Shown piece by piece: positions 32,798 through 43,199 of a stretch of 64,000 bases of DNA. Position numbers and translations under genes: made by a program. Origin of the DNA: Triadica sebifera (taxonomy: Eukaryota; Streptophyta; Magnoliopsida; Malpighiales; Euphorbiaceae); NCBI GenBank assembly GCA_023653625.1, contig CM042907.1:25233501-25297500 (forward strand), given 5' to 3'. The notes beneath the pieces were generated by a model. The model was not told the origin of the DNA. It made no database searches and saw only the letters and a program-made list of their open reading frames with translations. Position 1 is the first letter of the stretch; each line of letters opens with the position of its first letter.

Positions 32798-35137
32798 CAT
32801 TGCTCTATCAATTCTTAAATTGCCAATATGCAAGGGATAGTAAATATACCTGAGTCTTTTCATTTTGGAGGTAGATTGTTTTAGAGAACAACAGACATTT
32901 TCTCTCATATGAATTTTTTCATTTCCCTCCAAATTTTTTTATTAGTACATAATTTTTTAAGTAAATTTGCATAATGTGACACTTATTTTATAACATGGGA
33001 AATGTTCACTTCAACTTTTCTAAAAACATCTAAAATTTATTTTTCTTACTATTCTTTTTTCGATTTGGCTAATCTACTTGGAAATGGAAGAGTGACAACT
33101 ATGGATGATTTTGTTAGAAAGTTACCTGAATTTTGAGGCAACTCTATTTCATTCTTTATGTCTTCTGCCACAACAAATTTCTGAACTTTCTTTGTTGATT
33201 CTTTCAATTCTTTTTCATTTCTCAAAGTAATTGCGTTGATATTCTATTTCGAATTCACTTCAGATTGAGAAAGTAAACATCCAGAAACCTGATTCTTTGA
33301 TCTTCCAATTGAAATAGCTCGCTGACTCATTTGATTCTCCAAGTTTTGAATGTTTATTTTGATATTTTGCTAAAATTGTTGAACATTAATGGCTAAAGCA
33401 TGTACAACTTGTTCCAATGACATACCTGACATTTGAGATGGTTGAGGTGTAGGGACTGTTGGTCTTGGCTAAAATTCGGGTTGATGGAAGTTATTTGATG
33501 GTTGCTCATAGATAAAATTTGAATGATCTCTCCATTCGGGATTATAAGTAGGAGTATAAGGATCATATTTCCTTTGATATTGCTGTCTTTGGAAGGCTCA
33601 TATAGCCTTCGCGAGTTCTTCCTCTTGGATAGTTGAACATATATCAGTTGGATGACCATTATGTGAACAAACTCCACAAGTGTTCATTTGTTGCTGATTT
33701 CCTACCACCATTTCTTGTATATGAGAATCAAGATTGCCAAGTCTTTGTTTAATAGCATTAACACTTACCACATTGACTTTCTTGGTTGGTGGTTCTTGTC
33801 TAGTGTCAAATTATTGAGTGTTGGCAGCAACTTTGGAGATTAAATCCTTTACTTAGGGAAGAGTTTTATCAACCAAAGTTCCTCCACTTACTGCATCAAT
33901 TAAGTTCCTATCAGCTTGTGTCAAACCTTTATAAAAATATTGAATTAGTAAATTATTAAAGATTTGATGGTGAGGATAGCTTGCACATAGTTGATTAAAA
34001 CATTCCCAATATTCAGAAAGATTTTCTCCATTATATTGATAAATTCCACAAATTTCTTTTTCTAATAATTGTGGCTCTAGAGGTAGGAAACTTTTTTTCA
34101 AGAAATTATTTTTATAATTCATCCCATGTTGTAATCGATCCCGAAGGAAGGTAATACAACCAGTCATTTGCTCTTTCGGTTAAAGAATATTGAAAGACTC
34201 TTAATTTAATTTGTTCCTCTGTCACTTCTTGTGGTTTCATGTTGGAACATATCACATGGGACTCCTTGAGGTGCTTTGTGAGGATCTTCTCCTGCGAGAC
34301 CACGAAAGGTAGGTAATAAGTGAATCAAACCAAAATTTAATTCAAAACTTACCTTAAGATTTGGAAGCTCAATGCATAAGGGTTGTTGGTGCACGTTTGG
34401 ATTAGTCATTTGCCTTAAAGTTTGTTCAACACCATCCATGATTTCTTTGGGTTGTTGGTGCACGTTTGAGTTATTGGTGCAAGTTCCTCCATCACTTCTT
34501 ATGGTTTCATGCTGAAACATATCACATGGAACTCCTTGAGGTTCTTGTGAGGATCTTCTCCTGTAGGACCACAAAAGGTAGGTAATAAGTGAATCAATCC
34601 AAATTTTAATTCAAAACTTACCTCAAGATTTGGAAGCTCAATGCATAAGGGTTGTTGGTGCACGTTTGGATTAGTCATTCGCCTTAAAGTTTGTTTAACA
34701 CCATCCATGATTTCTTTGGGTTGTTGGTGCACATTTGAGTTCTTGGTGCAAGTTCCTCTATCTTATGGTTTCATGCTGAAACATATCACATGAAACTCCA
34801 TGAGGTCCTTGTGAGGATATTCTCTTGCAAGACTAAGAAAGGTAGGTAATAAGTGAATCAAACCATAATATAATTCAAAATTTACCTCAAGATTTGGAAG
34901 CTCAATGCATAGTGGTTGTTGGTACACATTTGGGTTGGTCATTCGTCTTAAAGTTTATTCAACACCATCCATTATTTCTTTTTCAGAATCACTAGTTTTG
35001 AAGTCAGAATTAGATTTTGGATTAGATGAAGATGATATTGATTTTTGTTTAGTTTCCTTCCTCAATCTACGAGTTGCCTTCTCAATTTCAGAATCAAAAA
35101 TTAGTTCACATGTGCGATAAGATCGTGTCATAAACAC
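32798..35137 (-). pseudogene. Athila-like gag and partial protease, truncated
   Basis: The start at 35137 precedes MTRSYRTCELIFDSEIEK. The middle shows ERANDWLYYLPSGSITTW and ICGIYQYNGENLSEYWECF, the plant Athila/Tat gag core. Then comes a CCHC-like motif, CGVCSHNGHPTDIC, near 33630-33675, and the pre-protease block KIHMRENVCCSLKQSTSKM to IGNLRIDRAM. The coding match stops at 32798, just before the expected D-(S/L)-G-A active site. Several stops interrupt it. A segment near the gag N-terminus is present three times in tandem (34236-34984). Confidence 0.85.
34236..34984 (-). repeat. Tandem triplication inside gag (about 264-270 bp units)
   Basis: Units start at 34236, 34506 and 34770, each beginning ttcatg(c/t)tg(a/g)aacatatcac on the plus strand and carrying ggttgttggtgcac and caacaccatcca. 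Each unit encodes a version of MTNPNVHQQPLCIELPNL and FELnFGLIHLLPTF, so the gag segment is repeated, with frame breaks between copies. Confidence 0.92.
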
Positions 35138-35189
35138 AAAAATTCAGATTTAAATACTATTGTCAATCCTCGGCAACGACACCAAAATT

Positions 35190-36451
35190 TGATAGCTGTC
35201 GAAACTAATCAAAAATAAATTTGTATTTTTTAATAAAATTTGTAAATAGTGAAAGCATAGTCGAATCCATATAAATTATGTAATTATAAAATTTGAATTT
35301 CTAAAAGCAAATAAATAAAAATTGAGGGGATTTAGATTTAATGGAAATAAAACTAAAACAAATAAAATAAAATCAATCAAGTAAAAATCTAGTCAAGGTG
35401 TATCTTATAATTGGTTTAAATAATTTGATCATTGAATAAAAAGATAATTTTTCAAATTAAATAAATTGGTTATGGATATTAACAAGCTCTAATATTCTAT
35501 CTTTCATTAATTGTAATTTAAGTGAGCAAGCGCTATAAATAAATATTATTTATCAGCAACCTTAAACAAGCTCTTAAAACTTAGATTGAAAATAATATTA
35601 AGAATTAGAAAAGATATCAATTCTATTTAATAAACACAAGTTTGTTTATTTAAAATAGATTGAATATTTTCATCAACACTCATTAAAAATTTGATTTACT
35701 ACGAGTATTGATTCGCTACTCTATTTGATCAATTAGACATATACGAATTTAAAGATCCAAATAGTTAAAATATATTCATCAAGTAAATAAATTAATTAAA
35801 ACAAAAAATACTCAAATACTTAAAATAGAAAGTAGATGAAGAACAAAATTCTAACAATTTATTTAAAACAAATATTTGACAACCTTGACTAGAAAAATAA
35901 AATTAGCTACACATAGTTGGAACTAAAATACCGAAATAAAAATAGAAGTATAGAAAACTAAAGATGAAAAACTAAAATTGAATATTGATAAAAAGATTAC
36001 CCTCTCATACTTAATTCTACTTCTATTTATAGGAAAAAAAATCCTAAGCTTTTTAAACTTATAAATTAACTAAATAAAAATTAATTGTATTTGATAATGT
36101 AATTAAAATCTAGATTATACTGATTTAGAAAGATGACCAAGAGAGTATTTTTAAGAAAAATCGGAATTAATCTAAATATATTCTCGTATCTTTTCATTTA
36201 TCCTTAATGTGTGGGCATGCTGGAACTATTTTTCTTTTAATAAACTGGAGACAGTCAAATCAATCAGATCAATCACGATTTTGTTTCTCTTTTATCTCCT
36301 TTAAATCTTCCAATTTAGCTTAAGTTTTCATTTTTTTGATAATATCATTCATAAAAACAAAATAGGAGACTAATTAATAATTTTTAGATTATTTTTACCT
36401 TAAATATGGAGAAATTAAATATTAAATATATATTTATTTTAGCAATTATCA
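35190..36451 (-). repeat. 5' LTR of the Athila-like element
   Basis: 1262 bp, TGATAG...TTATCA. It lies beside the tRNA-Asp-type primer site (complement of about 35168-35188) and is flanked by ttagg. Confidence 0.88.
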
Positions 36452-36797
36452 TTAGGTTGTTAGGTTCTTCATAATTTGTCATGTCTAGAATATTTTCTTC
36501 TTCCTTTCCTTTAAAGTATGATGGCATAGATATAATAGTACTGTTTTTTGTTGATCTTTAGGGCCTCAATTGAAGGTACGTTCCCATCCTCATCATTTTT
36601 AGTCTCTACAAGAAAAATGGAAGCATAAGTTAGAGCATTATACAGAAATTACAAGATATCCAGCTCAAGTTAAAAATGTACCTTTTGGCTTCCCATGTGT
36701 ATCCAGCCAGCCAGCCATCATTATCATCATTGTCAAGTAGAAGTTCACCTCTAGCGGCCTCATATTCTTCTTCAACAGACGTTGGCAAGGAATCTTT
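36452..36797 (-). pseudogene. ATG3-like exons with a 76-bp intron
   Basis: The exon 36797-36682 reads SVEEEYEAARGELLLDNDDN and then DGWLA, ending at donor AAAAG|GTAC. A slipped GGCTGGCTGGCTGG run breaks the following T-H-G-K-P-K motif. The intron is 36681-36606 with acceptor CTTGTAG. The second exon, 36605-36452, reads DEDGNVPSIEALKIN and, after a shift, MPSYFKGKEEENILDMTNYE. The acidic stretch and its position fit the ATG3 linker region. Copia-D cuts it at 36798 and the Athila-like element at 36452. Confidence 0.82.
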
Positions 36798-37345
36798 TGT
36801 TAGGCGCCGAAATTGTTGAGAATTTTGGTGTGGGTCCCTCCATATGTTGGTCCCACCACATATAAAATAAACTAAAAAAGTCAAAAGTTGTGGTAATTCA
36901 ACTTCAGCCAATATTTTTGACTTTTTTGTTATGTATTCACACGGAATATTTTTCCTATAAATAGGCAGATATCCTTTCATTTGAATTACAACAATCTCAA
37001 TTCATTTGAGAGAATCTGAGAGAAAGTTAGAGTTTTGGAATATTTCCAAAAATTAGGGAGTGACAAAAATAGTGAGGAAAATATTTTAGGGTGTTTTTGG
37101 AAAATACTTGTGTGCCACAATTTTTGGGTTTATCTCAAAATTGTTGTATTACCTCTAGCCTGTGTCTAAGGAAGGCTCTCTTCTTGTAACCATTAATTTT
37201 TATTAGTGGAAGAAAAATATTCGGAGTGTTGTCCGTGGACGTAGCCCAAATTAAAAGGTGAACCACGTTAAATTGTCAGTGTTATTTTATTACTGATTAT
37301 TTTATTTCACATTTATTTGTGTTATTTTATCCGCTGTGCCCAACA
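36798..37345 (+). repeat. 5' LTR of copia-D
   Basis: 548 bp, with TATAAATA at 36955-36962 as the likely promoter element. It has an extra ccctccatatgttggt block and lacks a segment (ttctaattgaattcct) present in the 3' copy. Confidence 0.94.
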
Positions 37346-37480
37346 AGTGGTATCAGAGCCAGCCTGTTAGTCTTATAAAATTCTTAGTATGCTCTGTGGT
37401 TGCAGTATTGACTGATCTTCCACATCAGAAAATATTTTATTAGTTTACTGTCAGCTGAAGAAGTCTCATTTTATTTTAAA

Positions 37481-40400
37481 ATGGAGACAAAGGTCACCAA
37501 GATGATCAACTTAAATGACACAAATTACCACATATGGAGAAGCAAAATGAAAGATCTCCTATTTGTGATGAAAATGCATCTGCCAATGTTTACTACAACT
37601 AAACCCGAAGGCAAGACAAATGAGGAGTGGGAGTTTGAGCACGAGCAGGTATGCGGTTACATCCGACAATTTGTCGAAGACAACGTGTACAACCACATCT
37701 GCAATGAGACTCATGCTCGGACGTTATGGAACAAGCTTGAACAACTTTACACATCAAAGACAGGTAACAATAAATTGTTTTATTTGACAAAGTTGACGCA
37801 GTCGAAATACAAGAAAGGAACTTCCATAGCAGATCATCTGAATGAGATGCAAGGGATCATGGACCAGCTATCCAGAATGAGAATAAAGCTGGATGATGAA
37901 GTATTTGCATTGCTAGTATTGGGCTCTCTGCCAGAGTCATGGGAGACTTTGAAGATTTCAATAACCAACACTGCACCTAACTGTGTAGTCAATATGGAGT
38001 CTGTAAAAAGCAGTATGCTGAATGAAGAAATAAGAAGGAGATCACAAAACTCATCTTCTTCATCACAATCAGATGTTCTGGTTACTGACTACAGAGGAAG
38101 GAGCCAGTCTAGGCAACAAATGTCTAGAGGAAAGAGCATAGGCAAATCAAACAAATATGGTAATATTGAATGCCATTACTGCAAAAAGAAGGGTCATATC
38201 AAGAAATACTGCTGAAAGTTCAAAAAGGACCAGAAAGGCAATGAAGTAAAACGAGATGACAACAGTGATGATGACATAACAAATACCATGAACGAATTCA
38301 ATATCGTTTGTGATGATACTATCAATTTCACATCCCATGAGACCAGTTGGGTAATTGATAGTGGCGCTACCATTCATGCCACGTCTCAGAAGAAATTTTT
38401 CTCATCTTATACAGCAGAAAATTTTGGCGTTGTGAAGATGGGAAATGATAATCTGTCAAAAGTTGTTGGCAGAGGAGATGTTTGTTTGGAGACTGTGAAT
38501 GGTACCAGATTAGTCCTGAGAGATGTCAGACATATTCCAAATATTCGTCTGAATTTGATCTCTACAGGAAAACTCGATGATGCAGGTTTCTGCAGTACCT
38601 TCTCAAATAACCAATGGAAGCTTACCAAAGGTTCCATAGTGGTGGCTAGAGGCACAAGGCATGCTACCTTGTATGTGATGCATGCAAAACTCTCCAATGA
38701 CACTGTGAGTGCTATAGAGAAAAACAGTGCTATTGAATTATGGCACAGACGACTCGGCCATATGAGTGAGAAAGGGATGACTACCCTTGTCAAAAAGAAG
38801 ATGTTGCCTGGAATGGATGAAGTACATTTGGAGAAATGTGCTGACTGTTTAGCAGGAAAGCAAAACAGAGTTGCTTTCAAGAGTTCCCCTCCTTCCAGAA
38901 TGAAGAATGTGTTAGATCTGATTCATTCAGATTTATGTGGGCCAATGCCAAAGTCACTAGGAGGTGCTCAGTACTTTGTGACTTTTATTGATGACCATTC
39001 GAGGAAGACATGGGTGTATACTTTAAAGACAAAGGATCAGGTGCTAAATGGATTTAAAGAATTTCATGCCTCAATTGAGAGACAGACTGGGAAGAAGTTG
39101 AAATGCATCCGGACAGACAACAGTGGAGAATACATTGGACCGTTTGATGCCTACTGCAAAGAACATGATATTCGGCATCAGACAACGCCTCTAAAAACAC
39201 CACAGTTGAATGGCCTGGCTGAGAGGATGAATAGAACTTTGATGGAGAGAGTCAGAAGTTTGCTCTCACATGCAAAGTTACCTAAAAAATTTTAGGGTGA
39301 AGCTTTACTCATGGCTGTGTACATGTTAAATCTTTCACCTTGTATCCCTCTAAAGCTAGATGTTCCAAAGAAAGCGTGGTTAGGAAAGGATGTTTCCTAT
39401 GATCATCTGCGGGTATTTGGTTGCAAAGCCTTTGTGCATATTCCAAAAGATGAGAGGTCCAAGCTCGATATCAAAACACGACAGTGTGTTTTTATTGGCT
39501 ATGGCAGAGATCAGTTTGGCTACAGATTTTATGATCCAATAGAAAAGAAACTTGTCAGAAGCCGTGATGTTGTTTTCGTTGAGAAAGAGACCATTGAAGA
39601 TATTGTCAGGACAAAGAAAGGTGTTCCTGATTCCAATGGTGACTCAACAGATTTAGAATTGATTCCTCCAATACTGGTGCCAATACAAGTTGGGGATGGA
39701 GATTATGTTGATCTGCCTGAAGAAAATAATGCTCTCATAGATAATCCAGAAAATGATGCTGAAGATGATGATGTTCATCATCAACCATCACCTCTGCACT
39801 CCCCAGTTCCTATGAGAAGGAGCAATAGAACAAGACAATCGTCTACGAGATATCCAGAAAATGAGTATGTGTTACTCACTGATGGGGGAGAACCAGAAAG
39901 CTTTGAAAAAGCAATGACTGATGAGTACAAAAAAAAATGGATTGAAATCATGCAAGATGAAATGAAATCTTTGCATGAGAACAATACTTTTGAACTGGTG
40001 AAACTGCCAAAAGCCAAGAGAGCTTTGAAAAATAAATGGGTGTTCAGAATCAAGCATGAAGAGAACAGTTCCCATCCGAGATTCAAAGCCAGATTGGTCG
40101 TCAAAGGATTCAGTCAAAGAAAAGGAATTGACTTTGATGAAATTTTCTCACCAGTTGTGAAAATGACATCCATCCGTACAGTGCTGGGGTTAGCAGCAAG
40201 TCTTAACCTGGAGGTTGAGCAAATGGATGTCAAAACTGTCTTCCTACATGGTGATTTGGAAGAGAAGATATACATAGAGCAACCAGAAGGTTTCAAACAT
40301 AAGGAAAAAGAGGAATATGTTTGCAAATTGAAGAAAAGCCTCTACGGCTTGAAGCAGGCACCGAGACAATGGTACAAGAAGTTTGAGTCTGTTATGGGGG

Positions 40401-41476
40401 AGCAAGGATACCATAAGACTACTTCAGACCATTGTGTTTTTGTACAGAAATTTTCTGATGAAGATTTCATTATTCTTCTACTCTATGTGGATGATATGCT
40501 GATTGTTGGTCGGAATGTTTCCAGAATTAACAACTTGAAAAAGCAGTTGAGCAAGTCTTTTGCTATGAAAGACTTGGGGCCAGCAAAGCAGATTCTTGGC
40601 ATGAAGATTATCAGAGATAGGAATGCCAAGAAATTATGGTTGTCACAGGAGAAGTACATTGAGAAAGTACTTCAGAGATTTCAAATGGACCAAGCTAAAA
40701 TGGTTAGTTGTCCTTTTGCTAATCACTTTAAGCTGAGTTCCAGACAGAGCCCTTCTATAAACGAAGAGAAGGATGAGATGAACAAGATTCCATATGCTTC
40801 AGCAGTTGGAAGTTTGATGTATGCCATGGTGTACACACGACCTGATATCGCTCATGCAGTTGGAGTAGTGAGCAGATTCCTTTCAAATCCTGGAAAGGAA
40901 CATTGGACTACAGTAAAGTGGATTTTTAGGTATCTTCGAGGTACTTCAAAAATATGTTTATGTTTTGGAGATACCAAACCTGTGCTGGTTGGATACACAA
41001 ATGCAGATATGGCTGGTAATGTTGACTCCAGAAAGTCAACATCAGGCTACCTGATCACTTTTGTAGGGGGAGCTGTGTCATGGCAATCAAAGTTACAAAA
41101 GTGCGTTGCACTATCTACAACAAAAGCAGAGTTTATTGCAGCAACAGAAGCATGTAAAGAGTTGTTGTGGATGAAGAAGTTTTTGAAAGAACTTGGATTG
41201 TAGCAAGACAAATATCAATTATTTTGTGATAGTCATAGTGTTATCCATCTTGGAAAGAACACCTCCTTTCACTCAAGATCAAAGCATATTGATGTGAGAT
41301 ATCACTGGATCAGAGATGTGATGGAGAAGAAGCTACTACAGCTTGAGAAGATCCATACAAAAGAAAATGGATCAGACATGTTAACGAAAATTCTACCAAG
41401 ATCATATTTTGAATACTGTCGATTAGCTGCTGGAATGGTGGAGCCCCCACATTGTCGGGAGGGGGAGATTTGTTAG
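37481..41476 (+). pseudogene. copia-D gag-pol polyprotein, one frame with three stops
   Basis: A single frame of 1332 codons starting METKVTKMINLNDTNYHIW. It shows gag; the zinc knuckle CHYCKKKGHIKKYC (38171-38212); protease VIDSGA (Asp at 38357); integrase (WHRRLGH, HSDLCGPM, RTDNSGEY); RT with YVDD at 40484-40495; and RNase H ending near 41440. It is broken only by TGA at 38213-38215, TAG at 39293-39295 and TAG at 41201-41203. The first two sit where the family has Trp, so single G-to-A changes explain them. No frameshift was found. The catalytic residues remain, so decay is slight. Confidence 0.94.
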
Positions 41477-42016
41477 GCGCCGAAATTGTTGAGAATTTGG
41501 TGTGGGTCCCACCACATATAAAATAAAATAAAAAAGTCAAAAGTTGTGGTAATTCAATTTCTAATTGAATTCCTTCAGCCAATATTTTTGACTTTTTTGT
41601 TATGTGTTCACACAGAATATTTTTCCTATAAATAGGCAGATATCCTTTCATTTAAATTACAACAATCTCAATTCATTTGAGAGAATCTGAGAGATAGTTA
41701 GATTTTTGGAATATTTCCAAAAATTAGGGAGTGACAAAAATAGTGAGGAAAATATTTTGGGGTGTTTTTGGAAAATACTTGTGTGCCACGATTTTTGGGT
41801 TTATCTCAAAATTGTTGTATTACCTCTAGCCTGTGTCTAGGGAAGGCTCTCTTCTTGTAACCATTAATTTTTATTAGTGGAAGAAAAATATTCGGAATAT
41901 TGTCCGTAGACGTAACCCAAATTAAAAGGTGAACCACGTTAAATTGTCAGTATTATTTTTTTGCTGATTATTTTATTTCACATTTATTTGTGTTATTTTA
42001 TCCGCTCTACCCAACA
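41471..42016 (+). repeat. 3' LTR of copia-D
   Basis: 546 bp, followed by target duplication tcttt. The polyprotein stop falls just inside it. Confidence 0.94.
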
Positions 42017-42040
42017 TCTTTATCATGAACTTATTGCAGT
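42017..42040 (-). pseudogene. ATG3-like exon start, cut off by copia-D
   Basis: Joined across the copia-D insertion, the minus strand reads FMIKIPCQR before SVEEEY. ATG3 has a similar stretch (F-L-I-T-x-N-V-P-C) at this place. A few bases are missing, so the frame is lost. Upstream ATG3 exons were not recognised to the right. Confidence 0.55.
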
Positions 42041-43199
42041 TATTAGGAATCTTTTCTAGAGCCAAATAATTTAAATGTTATATAGGTCGAAAATAAATAG
42101 ATATGAGATTCGCAATCTATAGGAATATTTTTCTGGCATGAATAAGAATAACTATCGTAATTACCATAGATGTATATTGACAAATACAATTAAAAAAACT
42201 TGGGAGAAGGTAGCAACCATTTCTTTCGAGTGATCAAGAACTATATTTCTGAAGGCAAGTACGATTTCATTAGCTAGAAATTAAATTATCAAACTACATT
42301 ATCAAAAAATGAAAGCAATAAACCATTTAACACTAGTTTGTGAAGGTACATGTGTGCACAATATTGCATTTTTAATAGAAAAATGAATTTTAGGATTTAC
42401 ATTTCACAAACTTAAATGGAAAACTTATGAACTATAGATAAGCAAAAAATGCAACAAATTTTAGCATAAGTAACAAGCGTTTAATGCATGGTAACTAAAA
42501 TCAAAATATCTCGTGGACTAAACTCTGTTTTGCTTACCTCATAAGAACTAAGCATAAGGAGAGAGTTCTTTGTATCATTCCAGGTTGCCTACGTCCAATT
42601 CATTCAGCTAGATTCCAAATCATCTAAATACCTAATTATCTGTATGTGATTCAATTGATTTGATTGTCCTAATTAAATTGTAATTGAGGATAAGTTGAGT
42701 AGGATTCAGTCTAGCTAATTGGATTAGTTGGAGCTTGTTAAGCATAATGGCCACCTATGCCATCTATTATTTAGTTCAACAGCTGGCACTATTAGTATCA
42801 GAAAGCCTAATATGGATTCCAAAATTTTAAATGAAGCCTTTAACTCTAAGGAATTGAATCTTGCCTCCATGTTAATCCCTTCAATATATGACATTGATGG
42901 ATGTTCAAAACATAATTCAGGGCTTGCTAGAGATGGAATAAATTTGTTTGTATAACAGATAGTGGCTTGAAGGCATTTCAATGAGCACAGGCTAATACCA
43001 CAATGACAAATAGTTAGTATGAGTACTTCATCCTAATTGAAGTTTGCATTACATTTGGCTTTAGGCAATTATTTTAAATATGACTCTATGAAAGCTGCCT
43101 CACTCACTAGGCAGATTCTTAAAAAATTGGGCTATGTGAAGGTTGTCTCACTTATGAAAGTGTGTATAAAAGTTATTAAATTCTAATTGACACTGGTTA
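42041..43199. other. No gene recognised
   Basis: AT-rich DNA. A frame at 42728-42955 (+) and its shadow have no family resemblance that I can see. It may be intron or flank of the ATG3-like pseudogene. Confidence 0.4.

Larger units (their letters stand above)
29124..36451 (-). mobile_element. Athila/Tat-like gag-only Ty3 element (7.3 kb)
   Basis: Long LTRs at 29124-30355 and 35190-36451 (TGATAG...TTATCA) are flanked by the perfect target duplication ttagg (29119-29123 and 36452-36456). On the minus strand the 5' LTR is followed by tggtgtcgttgccgaggatt, resembling the tRNA-Asp primer site of Athila elements, and the purine tract tgtaggggaattt precedes the 3' LTR. The interior holds gag and the start of the protease only. 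RT, RNase H and integrase are absent and replaced by unrelated DNA, so it is non-autonomous. It interrupts an exon of the ATG3-like pseudogene. Confidence 0.88.
36798..42016 (+). mobile_element. copia-D: full-length TNT1/Tork-like Ty1/copia element
   Basis: LTRs 36798-37345 and 41471-42016 (TGTTAGG...CCAACA) are flanked by the perfect target duplication tcttt (36793-36797 and 42017-42021). The primer site TGGTATCAGAGC is at 37348-37359 and a purine tract, gggagggggagatt, is at 41457-41470. The LTRs differ by substitutions and several indels, so the insertion is older than copia-A. It is inserted in an exon of the ATG3-like pseudogene, opposite to its direction. Confidence 0.96.
26934..42040 (-). 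pseudogene. ATG3-like autophagy E2 pseudogene broken by three LTR elements
   Basis: ATG3 is the E2-like enzyme that conjugates ATG8 to phosphatidylethanolamine. Pieces in minus-strand order are: 42040-42017 joined to 36797-36682 (SVEEEYEAARGELLLDNDDN); 36605-36452 joined to 29123-29105 (DEDGNVPSIEALKIN ... EEPNNLIETNH); 29024-28948 (YLIAHEPNEDNTRTYDGNI); and about 26990-26934 (YEKYYQTSRGWLTRY). They follow the ATG3 order, with introns between them, so this is not a processed copy. Copia-D and an Athila-like element interrupt exons and a small LTR element sits in an intron. Small indels break the frame. The N-terminal part and the catalytic-Cys region (HPC) are absent. The identification is by recalled family pattern. 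Confidence 0.8.

Noticed and set aside
34905..35120. Plus-strand frame in the Athila-like gag
   Set aside because: It is the antisense of the gag N-terminus.
38407..40326. Minus-strand frames of 70-157 codons opposite copia-D pol
   Set aside because: They are antisense shadows of the copia-D polyprotein.
42724..42981. Overlapping frames on both strands near 42.8 kb
   Set aside because: There is no homology that I can see, and both strands are open by chance.
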